Shown one piece after another: positions 1 to 6,223 of a stretch of 6,657 nt of DNA; within the stretch, counting starts at the first letter, position 1; every line of letters starts with the position of its first letter. Under the pieces are notes generated by a model that saw only the letters and a program-made list of their open reading frames with translations, was not told the DNA's origin and did not search any database. Origin of the DNA: Candidatus Glassiibacteriota bacterium (GTDB lineage Bacteria; Gemmatimonadota; Glassbacteria; GWA2-58-10); the NCBI GenBank assembly GCA_016934095.1, contig JAFGTO010000180.1:1-6657 (forward strand). Reading direction: 5' to 3'. The position numbers and the translations under genes are program-made.

Positions 1-1
1 C

Positions 2-73
2 CCCGGGCAGCTCGAAGAGCTCGAGCGCTTCGCCTGGACCCGCGAGTTCTGGACCGAGGAAGTGGAAGCCTGA
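2..73 (+). CDS. C-terminal tail of an unidentified protein (5' end outside window)
   Basis: An open frame enters from the left edge and ends at TGA at 71-73. It encodes 23 residues rich in Glu and aromatic residues, with ELERF and REFW, and looks like the end of an amphipathic, acidic helix. The codons are GC-rich at third positions, like the neighbouring genes, and a small hairpin follows the stop, both fitting a real gene end. No family can be recognised from so short a piece. It lies on the same strand as the radical SAM gene, 125 bases upstream of it, so a link between the two is possible but not shown. Confidence 0.5.
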   Translation, partial: PGQLEELERFAWTREFWTEEVEA

Positions 74-96
74 GACCCCGGCGCTGCAGGTGAGAC

Positions 97-144
97 AGGC
101 CGTAGGCCTTTGGTTCGTATAGCAGAAAAGACTGCTTGATTTCC
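97..144 (+). terminator. Two small hairpins after the left-edge gene, possible weak terminator
   Basis: A perfect 5-bp hairpin (AGGCC, loop GTA, GGCCT; 97-109) is followed by TTGGTT. A second 5-bp hairpin (AGCAG, 6-base loop, CTGCT; 121-136) is followed by TGATTT. Both lie between the stop of the left-edge gene and the next start. The stems are short and the T-tracts broken, so termination here is only plausible. Confidence 0.3.
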
Positions 145-165
145 GGCCGGGCCAAACCCTATTTT
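136..165 (+). promoter_or_regulatory. Weak possible sigma70-type promoter for the radical SAM gene
   Basis: TTGATT at 136-141 (4 of 6 matches to TTGACA) and TATTTT at 160-165 (4 of 6 matches to TATAAT) are separated by 18 bases. They lie about 34-60 bases upstream of the start codon, in a locally AT-richer stretch. Matches of this quality occur by chance, and the gene could instead be read through from upstream. Confidence 0.22.
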
Positions 166-198
166 AGGTAATCCTCTTATAGTCAAAAAGTCAGGAGA

Positions 199-1692
199 AT
201 GAGCGAGATACAGGGAGAAATGAGAGACCATGCCTGTGCCGGAGGCCAGAGCAGCCTGCCAGTGCCGGACCTCAAAGGCAAGTATGTCCTGCTGATCAAC
301 CCGCCCTGGGAGTTTCACGAGTCCAAGACCTCCATTGTCAACAGCGCGGTGAAAGAGCGGTGCTACCCCCCGCTCGGACTGGCCCTGCTGGCCGGCTACC
401 TGGAGAGCTGCGGCGCCCGGGTCGCCATCATCGACATGCAGGCGCAGAAAGGCACTGTCGAGGACCTGGCCCCGCCGAAACAGCCCGATTTCACCGGGAT
501 CACCGCCAACACGGTGATGATCGGCAGCGCCTGCGCGGTGGCCGGCGAGGTCAAGAGGCTCTGGCCGGAGACCCGGGTGGTGATGGGGGGGATCCACCCC
601 ACCATGCGGCCCGGGGAGGTGCTGCAGACCCCGGAGGTGGATTTCGTGGTCAGGGGCGAGGGAGAAAGGAGCCTGGCCTGGCTGGTCGGCGGGGCGGATT
701 ACGACCAGGTCCCGGGCCTGGCTTACCTGCAGGATGGAAGCTACCGGGAGCATCCGGAGCTGGACCTGATCGAGGACCTGGATGCGATGCCCATGGCTAG
801 CTACCACCTGCTGCCCATGCACCTCTACAACCCGCCGCTGAGCGGTGCGCTGCGCACCCCGAGCATCTCCATCTACTCATCCCGCGGGTGCCCGGGCAAA
901 TGCACCTACTGCGCCGGCTCGATGGTCAAGAAGCTGCGCTTCTTCAGCGCGGCAAAACTGATCAGGGAAATCGAATACCTGGTCGAGCATTACGGGATCA
1001 GGGAGATGGCCTTTTACGATGACACTTTCTGCGCCAACAGGAAGAGGGTGCGCGATTTCTGCAGCCTGCTGATCGAAAGGAAGATAGACCTTACCTGGTC
1101 CTGCTTCTCGCGGATCGACTACGCCGACAGGCAGACCCTGGAGCTGATGAGGAAGTCCGGCTGCCACGTGATCTGTTACGGGGTGGAAAGCTCCGACAAG
1201 GCCATCCTGGAGAACATCAAGAAGCGGCTCGACTTGGAGAAAGTGGTCCCAGCGACCAGGATGACCCAGGAGACAGGGATCAGAGTGCGGCTCTCCTTCA
1301 TGCTCGGCAACCCCGGGGAGACTCGCCAGACCATGGAGAACAGCGTCCGCTTCGCTATCGCCGCCGACCCTGACTACGCGCAGTTCCTGATCACCACGCC
1401 TTTCCCCGGGACAGAGATGTACGAATGGGCGGAGCGCCACGGCTACCTGGCCACCAGGGACTGGTCCAAGTACGACTTCTGGAACGTGATCATGAAGCTG
1501 CCCACGGTCTCCGAGGAAGACATCTACTATTACGCCAGGGCCAGCCACCGGCGCTTCTACCTGCGTTTCGGTTTTTTCCGGCGCTTCGTGGTCAACCTCT
1601 TCAGGTACCCGCCGCTGTTCCTCAACATGCTGGGCTACGGGCTGCGCCTGCTCGGCCTGAAAAGGCCGGCCTCTGACACAGTGTCCCAGTAG
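199..1692 (+). CDS. B12-binding-domain radical SAM enzyme, reaction unknown
   Basis: Predicted cobalamin-dependent radical SAM protein of 497 residues, a normal length for the BchE/P-methylase-like class. Residues about 28-165 form a Rossmann-like B12-binding domain with INPPW (33-37), a PPLGLALLAGYL helix (57-68), MGGIHPT (129-135) and RGEGE (152-156). As is usual for this class, there is no DxHxxG axial-ligand motif. The radical SAM domain follows: CPGKCTYC at 231-238 supplies the three cysteines for the 4Fe-4S cluster, with YDDTF (273-277), YGVES (327-331), LGNPGET (369-375) and TPFPGTEMY (400-408). The basic, hydrophobic C-terminus (about 451-490) may lie along the membrane. Known members methylate unactivated carbons or phosphorus or rearrange rings; the substrate here is unknown. 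Start choice is uncertain: AGGAG at 193-197 sits only one base before ATG 199, while ATG 220 (residue 8) has GGGAG at 213-217, also very close. An in-frame stop at 169-171 excludes a much earlier start. The cysteine synthase gene is convergent. Confidence 0.9.
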   Translation: MSEIQGEMRDHACAGGQSSLPVPDLKGKYVLLINPPWEFHESKTSIVNSAVKERCYPPLGLALLAGYLESCGARVAIIDMQAQKGTVEDLAPPKQPDFTGITANTVMIGSACAVAGEVKRLWPETRVVMGGIHPTMRPGEVLQTPEVDFVVRGEGERSLAWLVGGADYDQVPGLAYLQDGSYREHPELDLIEDLDAMPMASYHLLPMHLYNPPLSGALRTPSISIYSSRGCPGKCTYCAGSMVKKLRFFSAAKLIREIEYLVEHYGIREMAFYDDTFCANRKRVRDFCSLLIERKIDLTWSCFSRIDYADRQTLELMRKSGCHVICYGVESSDKAILENIKKRLDLEKVVPATRMTQETGIRVRLSFMLGNPGETRQTMENSVRFAIAADPDYAQFLITTPFPGTEMYEWAERHGYLATRDWSKYDFWNVIMKLPTVSEEDIYYYARASHRRFYLRFGFFRRFVVNLFRYPPLFLNMLGYGLRLLGLKRPASDTVSQ

Positions 1693-1758
1693 CCGGTCTG
1701 GCAACCGAGGTCTTCCATAGGCGCGAGATCCCACGGCTTTTACCGGCCCTGCCCGGGG

Positions 1759-1782
1759 GAACAAAGAGCCGGCAGCCGCTCT
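1759..1782 (-). terminator. Rho-independent-like terminator of the cysteine synthase gene
   Basis: Read on the minus strand, AGAGC and GCTCT flank GG-CTG-CC, giving a 7-bp stem with one bulged G (plus positions 1765-1782). It is followed at once by TTGTT. It lies 22 bases past the cysteine synthase stop codon, where a terminator is expected. The U-tract is short and interrupted, so strength is uncertain. On the plus strand the same hairpin has no T-tract, so it is a poorer candidate for the convergent radical SAM gene. Confidence 0.5.
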
Positions 1783-1804
1783 CAGTCGGTGGCAGGCACC
1801 GGGA

Positions 1805-2698
1805 TCATACCTTGAACAGGTTGGTGCTGAGGTATTTTTCTCCCCTGTCCGGGAAGATCACGATAATCGTGCCGGACTCGATTTTTTTAGCGACTTCCAC
1901 GGCCGCGTACATGGCCGCGCCGCTGCTCATGCCCGCGAAGATGCCCTCCTGCCTGACTATCTGCCGGGTCATCTCGAAAGCCGCCTCCGATTCCACCATC
2001 ACGGTCTCATCGATCCGCGAAGGATCGAATATGGCCGGCACTATCGCTTCCTCCATGTTCTTCAGCCCCTGGATGTAGTGCCCCTTGACCGGGTGGGCGC
2101 AGACGATCTTTATCTTCGGGTTCTTTTCCTTGAGGTACTTGCCGACGCCCATAATCGTGCCCGAGGTGCCGAGCGCCGAGACGAAATGGGTGACGTCGCC
2201 CCCCATCTGCCTCCAGATCTCTTCCGCGGTGGTCTTGTAGTGGGTCATCTTGTTGAATTCGTTGGAGAACTGGTCCGGCATGAAATATTTCTCCGGGTAT
2301 CTCTCCACCAGCTCCCTGGCCTTCCTGATCGCGCCGTCTGTGCCGAGCCTGGCATCGGTCAGGGTGATTTTGGCGCCGAAAGCCTTGATCATTTTCCTCC
2401 TCTCCACTGAGACCACCCTGCTCATCACGATTTCGACCTGGTAGCCCTTGACCACCCCGATCATGGCCAGCCCGATGCCGGTATTGCCGCTGGTCGGCTC
2501 GATAATCGTCTTGCCCCTGGTCAGCCTGCCCTCCTGCTCGGCCTGCTCGATCATTTTCAGGGCTATCCTGTCCTTGATACTGCCGGTCGGGTTGTTCCCC
2601 TCGAACTTGGCCCAGATGGTTACCCTGCTGTTGGGATTGAGCCTGTTTATCCTGATGATCGGCGTGTTGCCGATGGCTGCCAGAACGTTCTCGTGCAT
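1805..2698 (-). CDS. cysM: PLP-dependent cysteine synthase, CysM type
   Basis: Cytoplasmic fold-type II PLP enzyme of 297 residues that makes L-cysteine from an activated serine (O-acetylserine or O-phosphoserine) and a sulfur donor. NPTGSIKDR (36-44) carries the Schiff-base lysine K42. EPTSGNTG (67-74) is the substrate loop, QFSNEFN (143-149) a second conserved segment, GTSGT (177-181) the PLP phosphate loop, and MSSGAA (257-262) and PDRGEKYLST (283-292) the C-terminal signatures. The sequence GLKNMEE..VP..FDP (211-226) matches the CysM rather than CysK subgroup; as I recall it, it resembles the CysO-dependent, O-phosphoserine-using mycobacterial CysM, but without that enzyme's C-terminal extension. 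The ATG start is supported by AAGGAA at plus 2705-2710, six bases upstream. The gene is likely monocistronic, with its own promoter upstream and terminator downstream. CysK or a related beta-replacement enzyme (cystathionine beta-synthase-like) is the alternative; no regulatory CBS domain is present. Confidence 0.93.
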   Translation of the reverse strand: MHENVLAAIGNTPIIRINRLNPNSRVTIWAKFEGNNPTGSIKDRIALKMIEQAEQEGRLTRGKTIIEPTSGNTGIGLAMIGVVKGYQVEIVMSRVVSVERRKMIKAFGAKITLTDARLGTDGAIRKARELVERYPEKYFMPDQFSNEFNKMTHYKTTAEEIWRQMGGDVTHFVSALGTSGTIMGVGKYLKEKNPKIKIVCAHPVKGHYIQGLKNMEEAIVPAIFDPSRIDETVMVESEAAFEMTRQIVRQEGIFAGMSSGAAMYAAVEVAKKIESGTIIVIFPDRGEKYLSTNLFKV

Positions 2699-2705
2699 CG
2701 GAGCT

Positions 2706-2721
2706 TCCTTGTCGACAAGGA
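2706..2721 (-). promoter_or_regulatory. Perfect 16-bp palindrome overlapping the cysteine synthase ribosome binding site
   Basis: TCCTTGTCGACAAGGA is identical to its own reverse complement. On the minus strand its 3' half contributes the AAGGA of the Shine-Dalgarno, with the ATG seven bases beyond the palindrome. As RNA it can fold as a 6-bp stem with a UCGA loop and hide the ribosome binding site; as DNA it could be a dimeric repressor operator. Which, if either, applies is not shown by sequence alone. Confidence 0.45.
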
Positions 2722-2732
2722 TGGATGATTGA

Positions 2733-2770
2733 TAAGATCCGTTACCGGTATGAGAGATTGGGATATCTTA
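2733..2770 (-). repeat. Inverted repeat in the cysteine synthase leader
   Basis: TAAGATCC (2733-2740) pairs with GGATATCTTA (2761-2770), giving an 8-bp stem with a 2-base bulge around a 20-base loop. The loop itself contains the 8-bp palindrome TACCGGTA. It lies in the transcribed leader if the upstream promoter is used. The right arm also contains the -10 of the weaker promoter. I do not recognise it as a known riboswitch. Confidence 0.35.
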
Positions 2771-2793
2771 CTATTTTCCCGTGAGAGAATCAA
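2765..2793 (-). promoter_or_regulatory. Second, weaker possible promoter for the cysteine synthase gene
   Basis: On the minus strand, TTGATT (plus 2788-2793) and TAAGAT (plus 2765-2770) are separated by 17 bases. Each matches consensus at 4 of 6 positions. Transcription from here would give a leader of about 60 bases. Its -35 lies in one copy of the repeated motif that also surrounds the stronger upstream -35. Confidence 0.3.
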
Positions 2794-2821
2794 GTAAAGT
2801 TTTGTCATGTATCGGTGAAGT

Positions 2822-2841
2822 GGGGCGGATCGAGCCTCCCC
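2822..2841 (-). other. GC-rich hairpin at the predicted 5' end of the cysteine synthase leader
   Basis: On the minus strand GGGG-A-GG, a 6-base loop (CTCGAT) and CC-G-CCCC form a 4+2-bp stem with one A/G mismatch. It lies just downstream of the predicted -10, so it would sit at or overlap the transcript's 5' end. This could stabilise the mRNA or affect promoter clearance. No U-tract follows, so it is not an intrinsic terminator. Confidence 0.3.
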
Positions 2842-2843
2842 CT

Positions 2844-2871
2844 TGTATAAAGCGACTGTGTTAGGAGTCAA
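2844..2871 (-). promoter_or_regulatory. Sigma70-type promoter for the cysteine synthase gene
   Basis: On the minus strand, TTGACT (plus 2866-2871; 5 of 6 matches) is followed after 16 bases by TATACA (plus 2844-2849; 4 of 6 matches). It lies in an AT-rich spacer between the transporter operon's last gene and the cysteine synthase. Transcription would begin near 2837, giving a leader of roughly 140 bases. This is the best promoter match in the window. Confidence 0.5.
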
Positions 2872-2966
2872 GCAAAACTTTGTTTAAAAGGGGTTTGATT
2901 TTTGGCCTTGTTATGAATAGAGAAGTCAGGTAAACCACACTTGGAATGTAAATCAGGCAGCGGGCT

Positions 2967-3644
2967 TCAGTGGTTGGGGCTGTCGCTGACCAGCTTCCCA
3001 TCGAAGAGGTTCAGCACCCTGCGGGTCTCGGCGGCGATGGTCTTGTCGTGGGTTACCACGATGACAGTCTTGCCGGCCTGGTGCAGCTTGCGGAAAAGCT
3101 GGACTATCTCGCGGCCGGACTGGGAGTCCAGGTTGCCGGTGGGCTCATCGGCCAGGATGATCTCCGGGTCGTTGGCCAGGGCGCGGGCCAAGGCCACCCG
3201 CTGCCTCTGGCCGCCGGAAAGCTCGCTGGGTCTATGGACCGCCCGGTCGCCGAGGCCCACCAGGCCTAGCAGCTCCAGTGCTTTGCTTTTGCGCTCCCTG
3301 CCGCGCATTTTCTTGTAGACCATGGGCAGCTCGACATTTTCCAGGGCGGTGGCGTAGCCCAGCAGGTTGAAGTTCTGGAAGACGAATCCGATCTTCCGGT
3401 TGCGGATCTCGGCCAAGTCGTTGCGCTTGAGTCCTTCCACCCGGCGGCCGTCCAGCCGGTAAGTGCCCCCGCTCGGGGTGTCCAGGCAGCCGATCAGGTG
3501 CATCAGCGTGCTCTTACCGGAGCCGGAAGGCCCCAGCACGGAAACGAACTCCCCCGCGGCTATCTCCACGGAGACCCCATCCAGGGCCACCACCGGCACG
3601 GTACCCATCCGGTAGACCTTGGAGACCTTTTCCAGCTCGATCAC
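2967..3644 (-). CDS. ABC transporter ATPase, LolD/MacB-type
   Basis: Cytoplasmic ATP-binding subunit of 225 residues that powers the two permeases encoded just upstream. All catalytic motifs are intact: Walker A GPSGSGKST (38-46), Q-loop Q90, signature LSGGQ (142-146), Walker B IILADEP (162-168) with D166 and E167, the family-typical TGNLD after it, and H-loop H199. Length and sequence fit the LolD/MacB/FtsE group, which drives mechanical transmission across the envelope rather than classical transport through the membrane domain. The start is GTG at plus 3642-3644, with a strong AGGAGG at plus 3653-3658 eight bases upstream; this site overlaps the TAG of the preceding permease gene, favouring coupled translation. 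It appears to be the last gene of the operon. No convincing terminator is visible in the 268 bases that follow, so some read-through into the cysteine synthase is possible. A lolD-like name would overstate what is known. Confidence 0.95.
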   Translation of the reverse strand: MIELEKVSKVYRMGTVPVVALDGVSVEIAAGEFVSVLGPSGSGKSTLMHLIGCLDTPSGGTYRLDGRRVEGLKRNDLAEIRNRKIGFVFQNFNLLGYATALENVELPMVYKKMRGRERKSKALELLGLVGLGDRAVHRPSELSGGQRQRVALARALANDPEIILADEPTGNLDSQSGREIVQLFRKLHQAGKTVIVVTHDKTIAAETRRVLNLFDGKLVSDSPNH

Positions 3645-3656
3645 TTCCGGGACCTC

Positions 3657-4895
3657 CTATTCATAGCGCAGTGCCTCCACCGGGTCCACCGTCGAGGCGC
3701 GCCGGGCCGGGAAAACACCGGAAAGCAGGCCGATGACCCCGAGCAGGCTGATACAGACCAGGGCCAGCAGCGAGCTGAACACGGGCCTGGTCAGGAACTC
3801 CATCGCCTCGTGGCTGATCGGGATCAGGTTGATCCCCTTGACCAGGCTCAGGGCCAGGCCGATACCCAGGGCCCCGCCGATAGCCACGGTGAGCAGGCTC
3901 TCCAGCACGAACTGGACAATGATCACCGAGGGCCTGGCCCCCACTGCGATCTTGATCCCGATCTCGCGGGTGCGCTCCTTGACGATCACGTACATGATGT
4001 TGGCCACCCCGATGCCGCCCACCAGCAGGGTCAGGGCGCCGATCACTCCCAGGAACAGCTCGATACCGATGAACACTTTGCCTGCGATGGCGCCCATCTC
4101 GATCGTGTCCCAGACCCAGAAAGTCTCCTTGTCCTCGGGATGGAAGCGGTACCTGGAGGCCATCACCCGGTAGAACCCCTCCTTGGCCGCAGGCGCCTCG
4201 GCCACTGAGCGGGGGCGGAAGACCACGTTGCGCACGTACTCCGGCGAAAACATCGTTTGAAAAGTGGTGGAGGGTATGAATGAATCGTCCTTGTCGTGGC
4301 CCGAGTAACAGCTCGTCTGCATCTTTTTCTGCATCACTCCCACCACGGTGAAAGGGATGTTGTTGACCATGATGGTTCTGCCGACCGCCTCGGCACCGGC
4401 GCCGAAAAGGTCGTCCCGCAGCTCGTTGCCCAGCACGATCACCCGCCTGCGGCGGTCCATGTCCAGCTTGTCGATGAAGCGACCCCCGGATTCCGGGAGA
4501 ATGTTCCTCAGCTCGCCGTAGACCGGGTAGACACCCAGGGCATCCTCGCGCTGGATTTTTTCTCCGACTTTCAGGTCGACATCCCGGATCCATTCCGCGC
4601 TGTACTGGGCGATCTCCGGGACCCTGCGCTCCAGCAGCGGGAGGTCGTCTTCCCTCACCCTGATCGACCTTCCCGCGCCGAAGCCGGCATAAGGCTTAGT
4701 GGTCTGGCCGGGGAAAGCTATCATGATGTTCTCGCCCATGCCGTGGAACCCCCTGCGCATCTGGCGGCCCAGACCCTCGCCCACCGAAAGCAGCAGCACC
4801 ACGTTGGCCGCACCCCAGGCAATGGCGCTGACCGTGAGGAACATCCTCATCTTCTCTTTGCTGAGCTCGCGGAAGAACTGAATTATCAGGTGCAT
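3657..4895 (-). CDS. MacB/FtsX-type ABC transporter permease, second copy
   Basis: Inner-membrane permease of 412 residues. Topology is typical of MacB-type permeases: one N-terminal membrane segment (about 17-38), a large periplasmic domain (about 40-275) and three C-terminal segments (about 276-305, 323-352 and 373-395). The FtsX domain carries LLVGGIGVANIMYV (290-303), the coupling segment RTREIGIKIAVGA (308-320), and the closing PARRASTVDPVEALRYE (396-412). There is no fused ATPase, unlike canonical MacB; the next gene supplies it. It is clearly paralogous to the gene upstream, sharing GELRNI.PE.GGRF near 127-140 and a similar HGMG region near 51-54. The ATG directly follows the TAA of that gene, with GGAG at plus 4902-4905 six bases upstream, so translational coupling is likely. 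The two permeases probably form a heterodimer, as LolC and LolE do. Substrate unknown. Confidence 0.93.
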   Translation of the reverse strand: MHLIIQFFRELSKEKMRMFLTVSAIAWGAANVVLLLSVGEGLGRQMRRGFHGMGENIMIAFPGQTTKPYAGFGAGRSIRVREDDLPLLERRVPEIAQYSAEWIRDVDLKVGEKIQREDALGVYPVYGELRNILPESGGRFIDKLDMDRRRRVIVLGNELRDDLFGAGAEAVGRTIMVNNIPFTVVGVMQKKMQTSCYSGHDKDDSFIPSTTFQTMFSPEYVRNVVFRPRSVAEAPAAKEGFYRVMASRYRFHPEDKETFWVWDTIEMGAIAGKVFIGIELFLGVIGALTLLVGGIGVANIMYVIVKERTREIGIKIAVGARPSVIIVQFVLESLLTVAIGGALGIGLALSLVKGINLIPISHEAMEFLTRPVFSSLLALVCISLLGVIGLLSGVFPARRASTVDPVEALRYE

Positions 4896-6140
4896 TTAAA
4901 ACTCCAGGGCCCTGACCGGGTCCATCCTCGCCGCCCGGCGGGCCGGGGCGTAGCCCGCGGAGAAACCCACGATCCCGAGCACGAGCATGGTGCCCAGGGC
5001 GACAGCGGGACTGATGGTCGGTGTGCCGACATAGATGATCACGTTAGACATGATGGGGAGCTTGAAGACCTGGACCACCGCGGCGGAAAAGCCGAATCCG
5101 ACCCCGGCGCCCAGCGCCACGATCAGGAAAGTCTCCACCATGAACTGCATCAGGATGGTCTTTCCCGTAGCGCCCAGGGCCATCTTGATACCCACCTCGC
5201 GCCGCCTCTCCCGCACCACCACGTACATGATGTTGGCCACCCCGATGCCGCCCACCAGCAGGGTGAAAACACCGGCGATGGCCAGGAAGGCTTTGAAACC
5301 CATGAAGAAGTACTTGATAAAGCGGTCACCCTCGGTGGTATCCCAGAGGCTGAGGGCTTCCTTGTCTGCGGGGTCGAACTTGAAACGCCTGCCCAGCTCG
5401 CGGTAGACATCCTTGTTCACCAGCTCGCTAAGGTCCGGGTCCACGGCCCGGTAGACCAGGTTGTCCGCGTAACGGTGTCCGTAGGACCCCCGGAAAGTCG
5501 AGGCGGGGATCAGGGCCATGTTTTCATCGCTGCCGCTGTAGTTGCTGTTCTGGGTCTTTTTCTGGAGCACTCCCACCACGGTATAGGGCACGCCTCCCAG
5601 CATCACCACCCGTCCCGCCGGGTTGGAGCCCTCGCCGAAAAGGGCGTCGCGCAGCTTGTTGCCGAGGAAAATCGTGCGGCGGCTGTGCTGCATGTCCAGG
5701 TCGTTGAGAAAACGGCCCCCCTGCTCGGGGATGATGTTTCTCAGCTCGCCGAACGAGGGCTGCACCCCTTTCAGCGTTATCGAGCGCGCGTTCTTCTTGT
5801 AAATGATCTTCACGTTCCATTTGGAATACTCGGCGCTGATCAGCGCCATTTGCGGGATTTTCCGTTCCAGGTATTCCGCGTCCTCCTGGCGGAAGCGTAT
5901 CTGCCGGCCGATACCCATGCCCTCGAAAGGCATGGTGGTCTTGGATCCCCAGAGGATCACGACATTGGTACCCATGCCGTGCATGGACTGCCTGGACCGG
6001 GCCTCCAGCCCCACGCCGAAAGCCAGCAGCAGCACCACCGCAATCGTGCCCCAGCAGATGCCGAACATGGTCAGGAAAGTACGCAGCTTCTGGCGCCGCA
6101 TGTCCTGGTAGAATTGTCCGACCAGTTTGAGGTAGTACAT
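4896..6140 (-). CDS. MacB/FtsX-type ABC transporter permease, first copy
   Basis: Inner-membrane permease of 414 residues and partner of the adjacent downstream paralogue. Four membrane segments are predicted: about 21-43, then 278-308, 326-356 and 375-398. A periplasmic MacB-type domain lies between the first two, with GELRNIIPEQGGRF at 131-144. The FtsX part has LLVGGIGVANIMYV (294-307), RRREVGIKMALGA (312-324) and the terminal PARRAARMDPVRALEF (399-414). No ATPase domain is fused to it. The ATG at plus 6138-6140 has only a poor Shine-Dalgarno (GAGAG, about ten bases upstream), so M14 is a less likely alternative start; the first membrane segment is preserved either way. It follows the adaptor gene after an 83-base spacer and ends in TAA immediately before the next ATG. 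It would couple ATP hydrolysis by the operon's ATPase to movement of the periplasmic domain and adaptor. Confidence 0.93.
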   Translation of the reverse strand: MYYLKLVGQFYQDMRRQKLRTFLTMFGICWGTIAVVLLLAFGVGLEARSRQSMHGMGTNVVILWGSKTTMPFEGMGIGRQIRFRQEDAEYLERKIPQMALISAEYSKWNVKIIYKKNARSITLKGVQPSFGELRNIIPEQGGRFLNDLDMQHSRRTIFLGNKLRDALFGEGSNPAGRVVMLGGVPYTVVGVLQKKTQNSNYSGSDENMALIPASTFRGSYGHRYADNLVYRAVDPDLSELVNKDVYRELGRRFKFDPADKEALSLWDTTEGDRFIKYFFMGFKAFLAIAGVFTLLVGGIGVANIMYVVVRERRREVGIKMALGATGKTILMQFMVETFLIVALGAGVGFGFSAAVVQVFKLPIMSNVIIYVGTPTISPAVALGTMLVLGIVGFSAGYAPARRAARMDPVRALEF

Positions 6141-6196
6141 GGCAGTAAGTCTCTCGTAAATAGCTGGATGAACCGGGTCTCGTCCCGTCAGTCCCG

Positions 6197-6223
6197 GGCC
6201 GCACGGGTTGGACGTCCGCGGCC
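6197..6223 (-). repeat. Inverted repeat in the adaptor-permease spacer
   Basis: GGCCGC (6197-6202) and GCGGCC (6218-6223) form a 6-bp stem around a 15-base loop that includes the palindrome GGACGTCC. It begins directly after the adaptor stop codon. A 4-bp CGGG/CCCG hairpin (6174-6187) lies closer to the permease start. Without a U-tract this is not a standard terminator; it may affect mRNA processing or relative expression within the operon. Confidence 0.35.

Larger units (their letters stand above)
2787..2883 (-). repeat. Direct repeat of a 19-base motif around both -35 elements
   Basis: The minus-strand motif ACAAARYTTTRCTTGAYTC occurs at plus 2787-2805 and again at plus 2865-2883, 78 bases apart. 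The copies match at 15 of 19 positions, and all four differences are transitions. In both copies the TTGA core is the start of a candidate -35 element. This may be a paired binding site for a regulator, or an old local duplication. Confidence 0.35.

Noticed and set aside
1693..1760. Possible plus-strand terminator after the radical SAM gene
   Set aside because: Only a 4-bp CGGT/ACCG stem is visible near the stop, and the nearby TTTT (about 1738-1741) does not follow a stable stem, so I did not annotate it.
877..1764. A 295-codon open frame on the minus strand, antisense to the radical SAM gene
   Set aside because: It is low-complexity and Pro/Gly/Val/His-rich, with no domain signature. It lies opposite the conserved radical SAM motifs and is best explained by GC-rich codon structure.
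2647..2871. A 74-codon minus-strand frame covering the spacer and the start of the cysteine synthase
   Set aside because: It runs through the predicted promoter, overlaps the cysteine synthase in another frame, and shows no family features.
2872..2966. Terminator for the transporter operon after the ATPase gene
   Set aside because: The sequence is AT-rich but only 4-bp imperfect stems can be drawn (for example AAGG/CCTT around a long loop), without a convincing stem plus U-tract.
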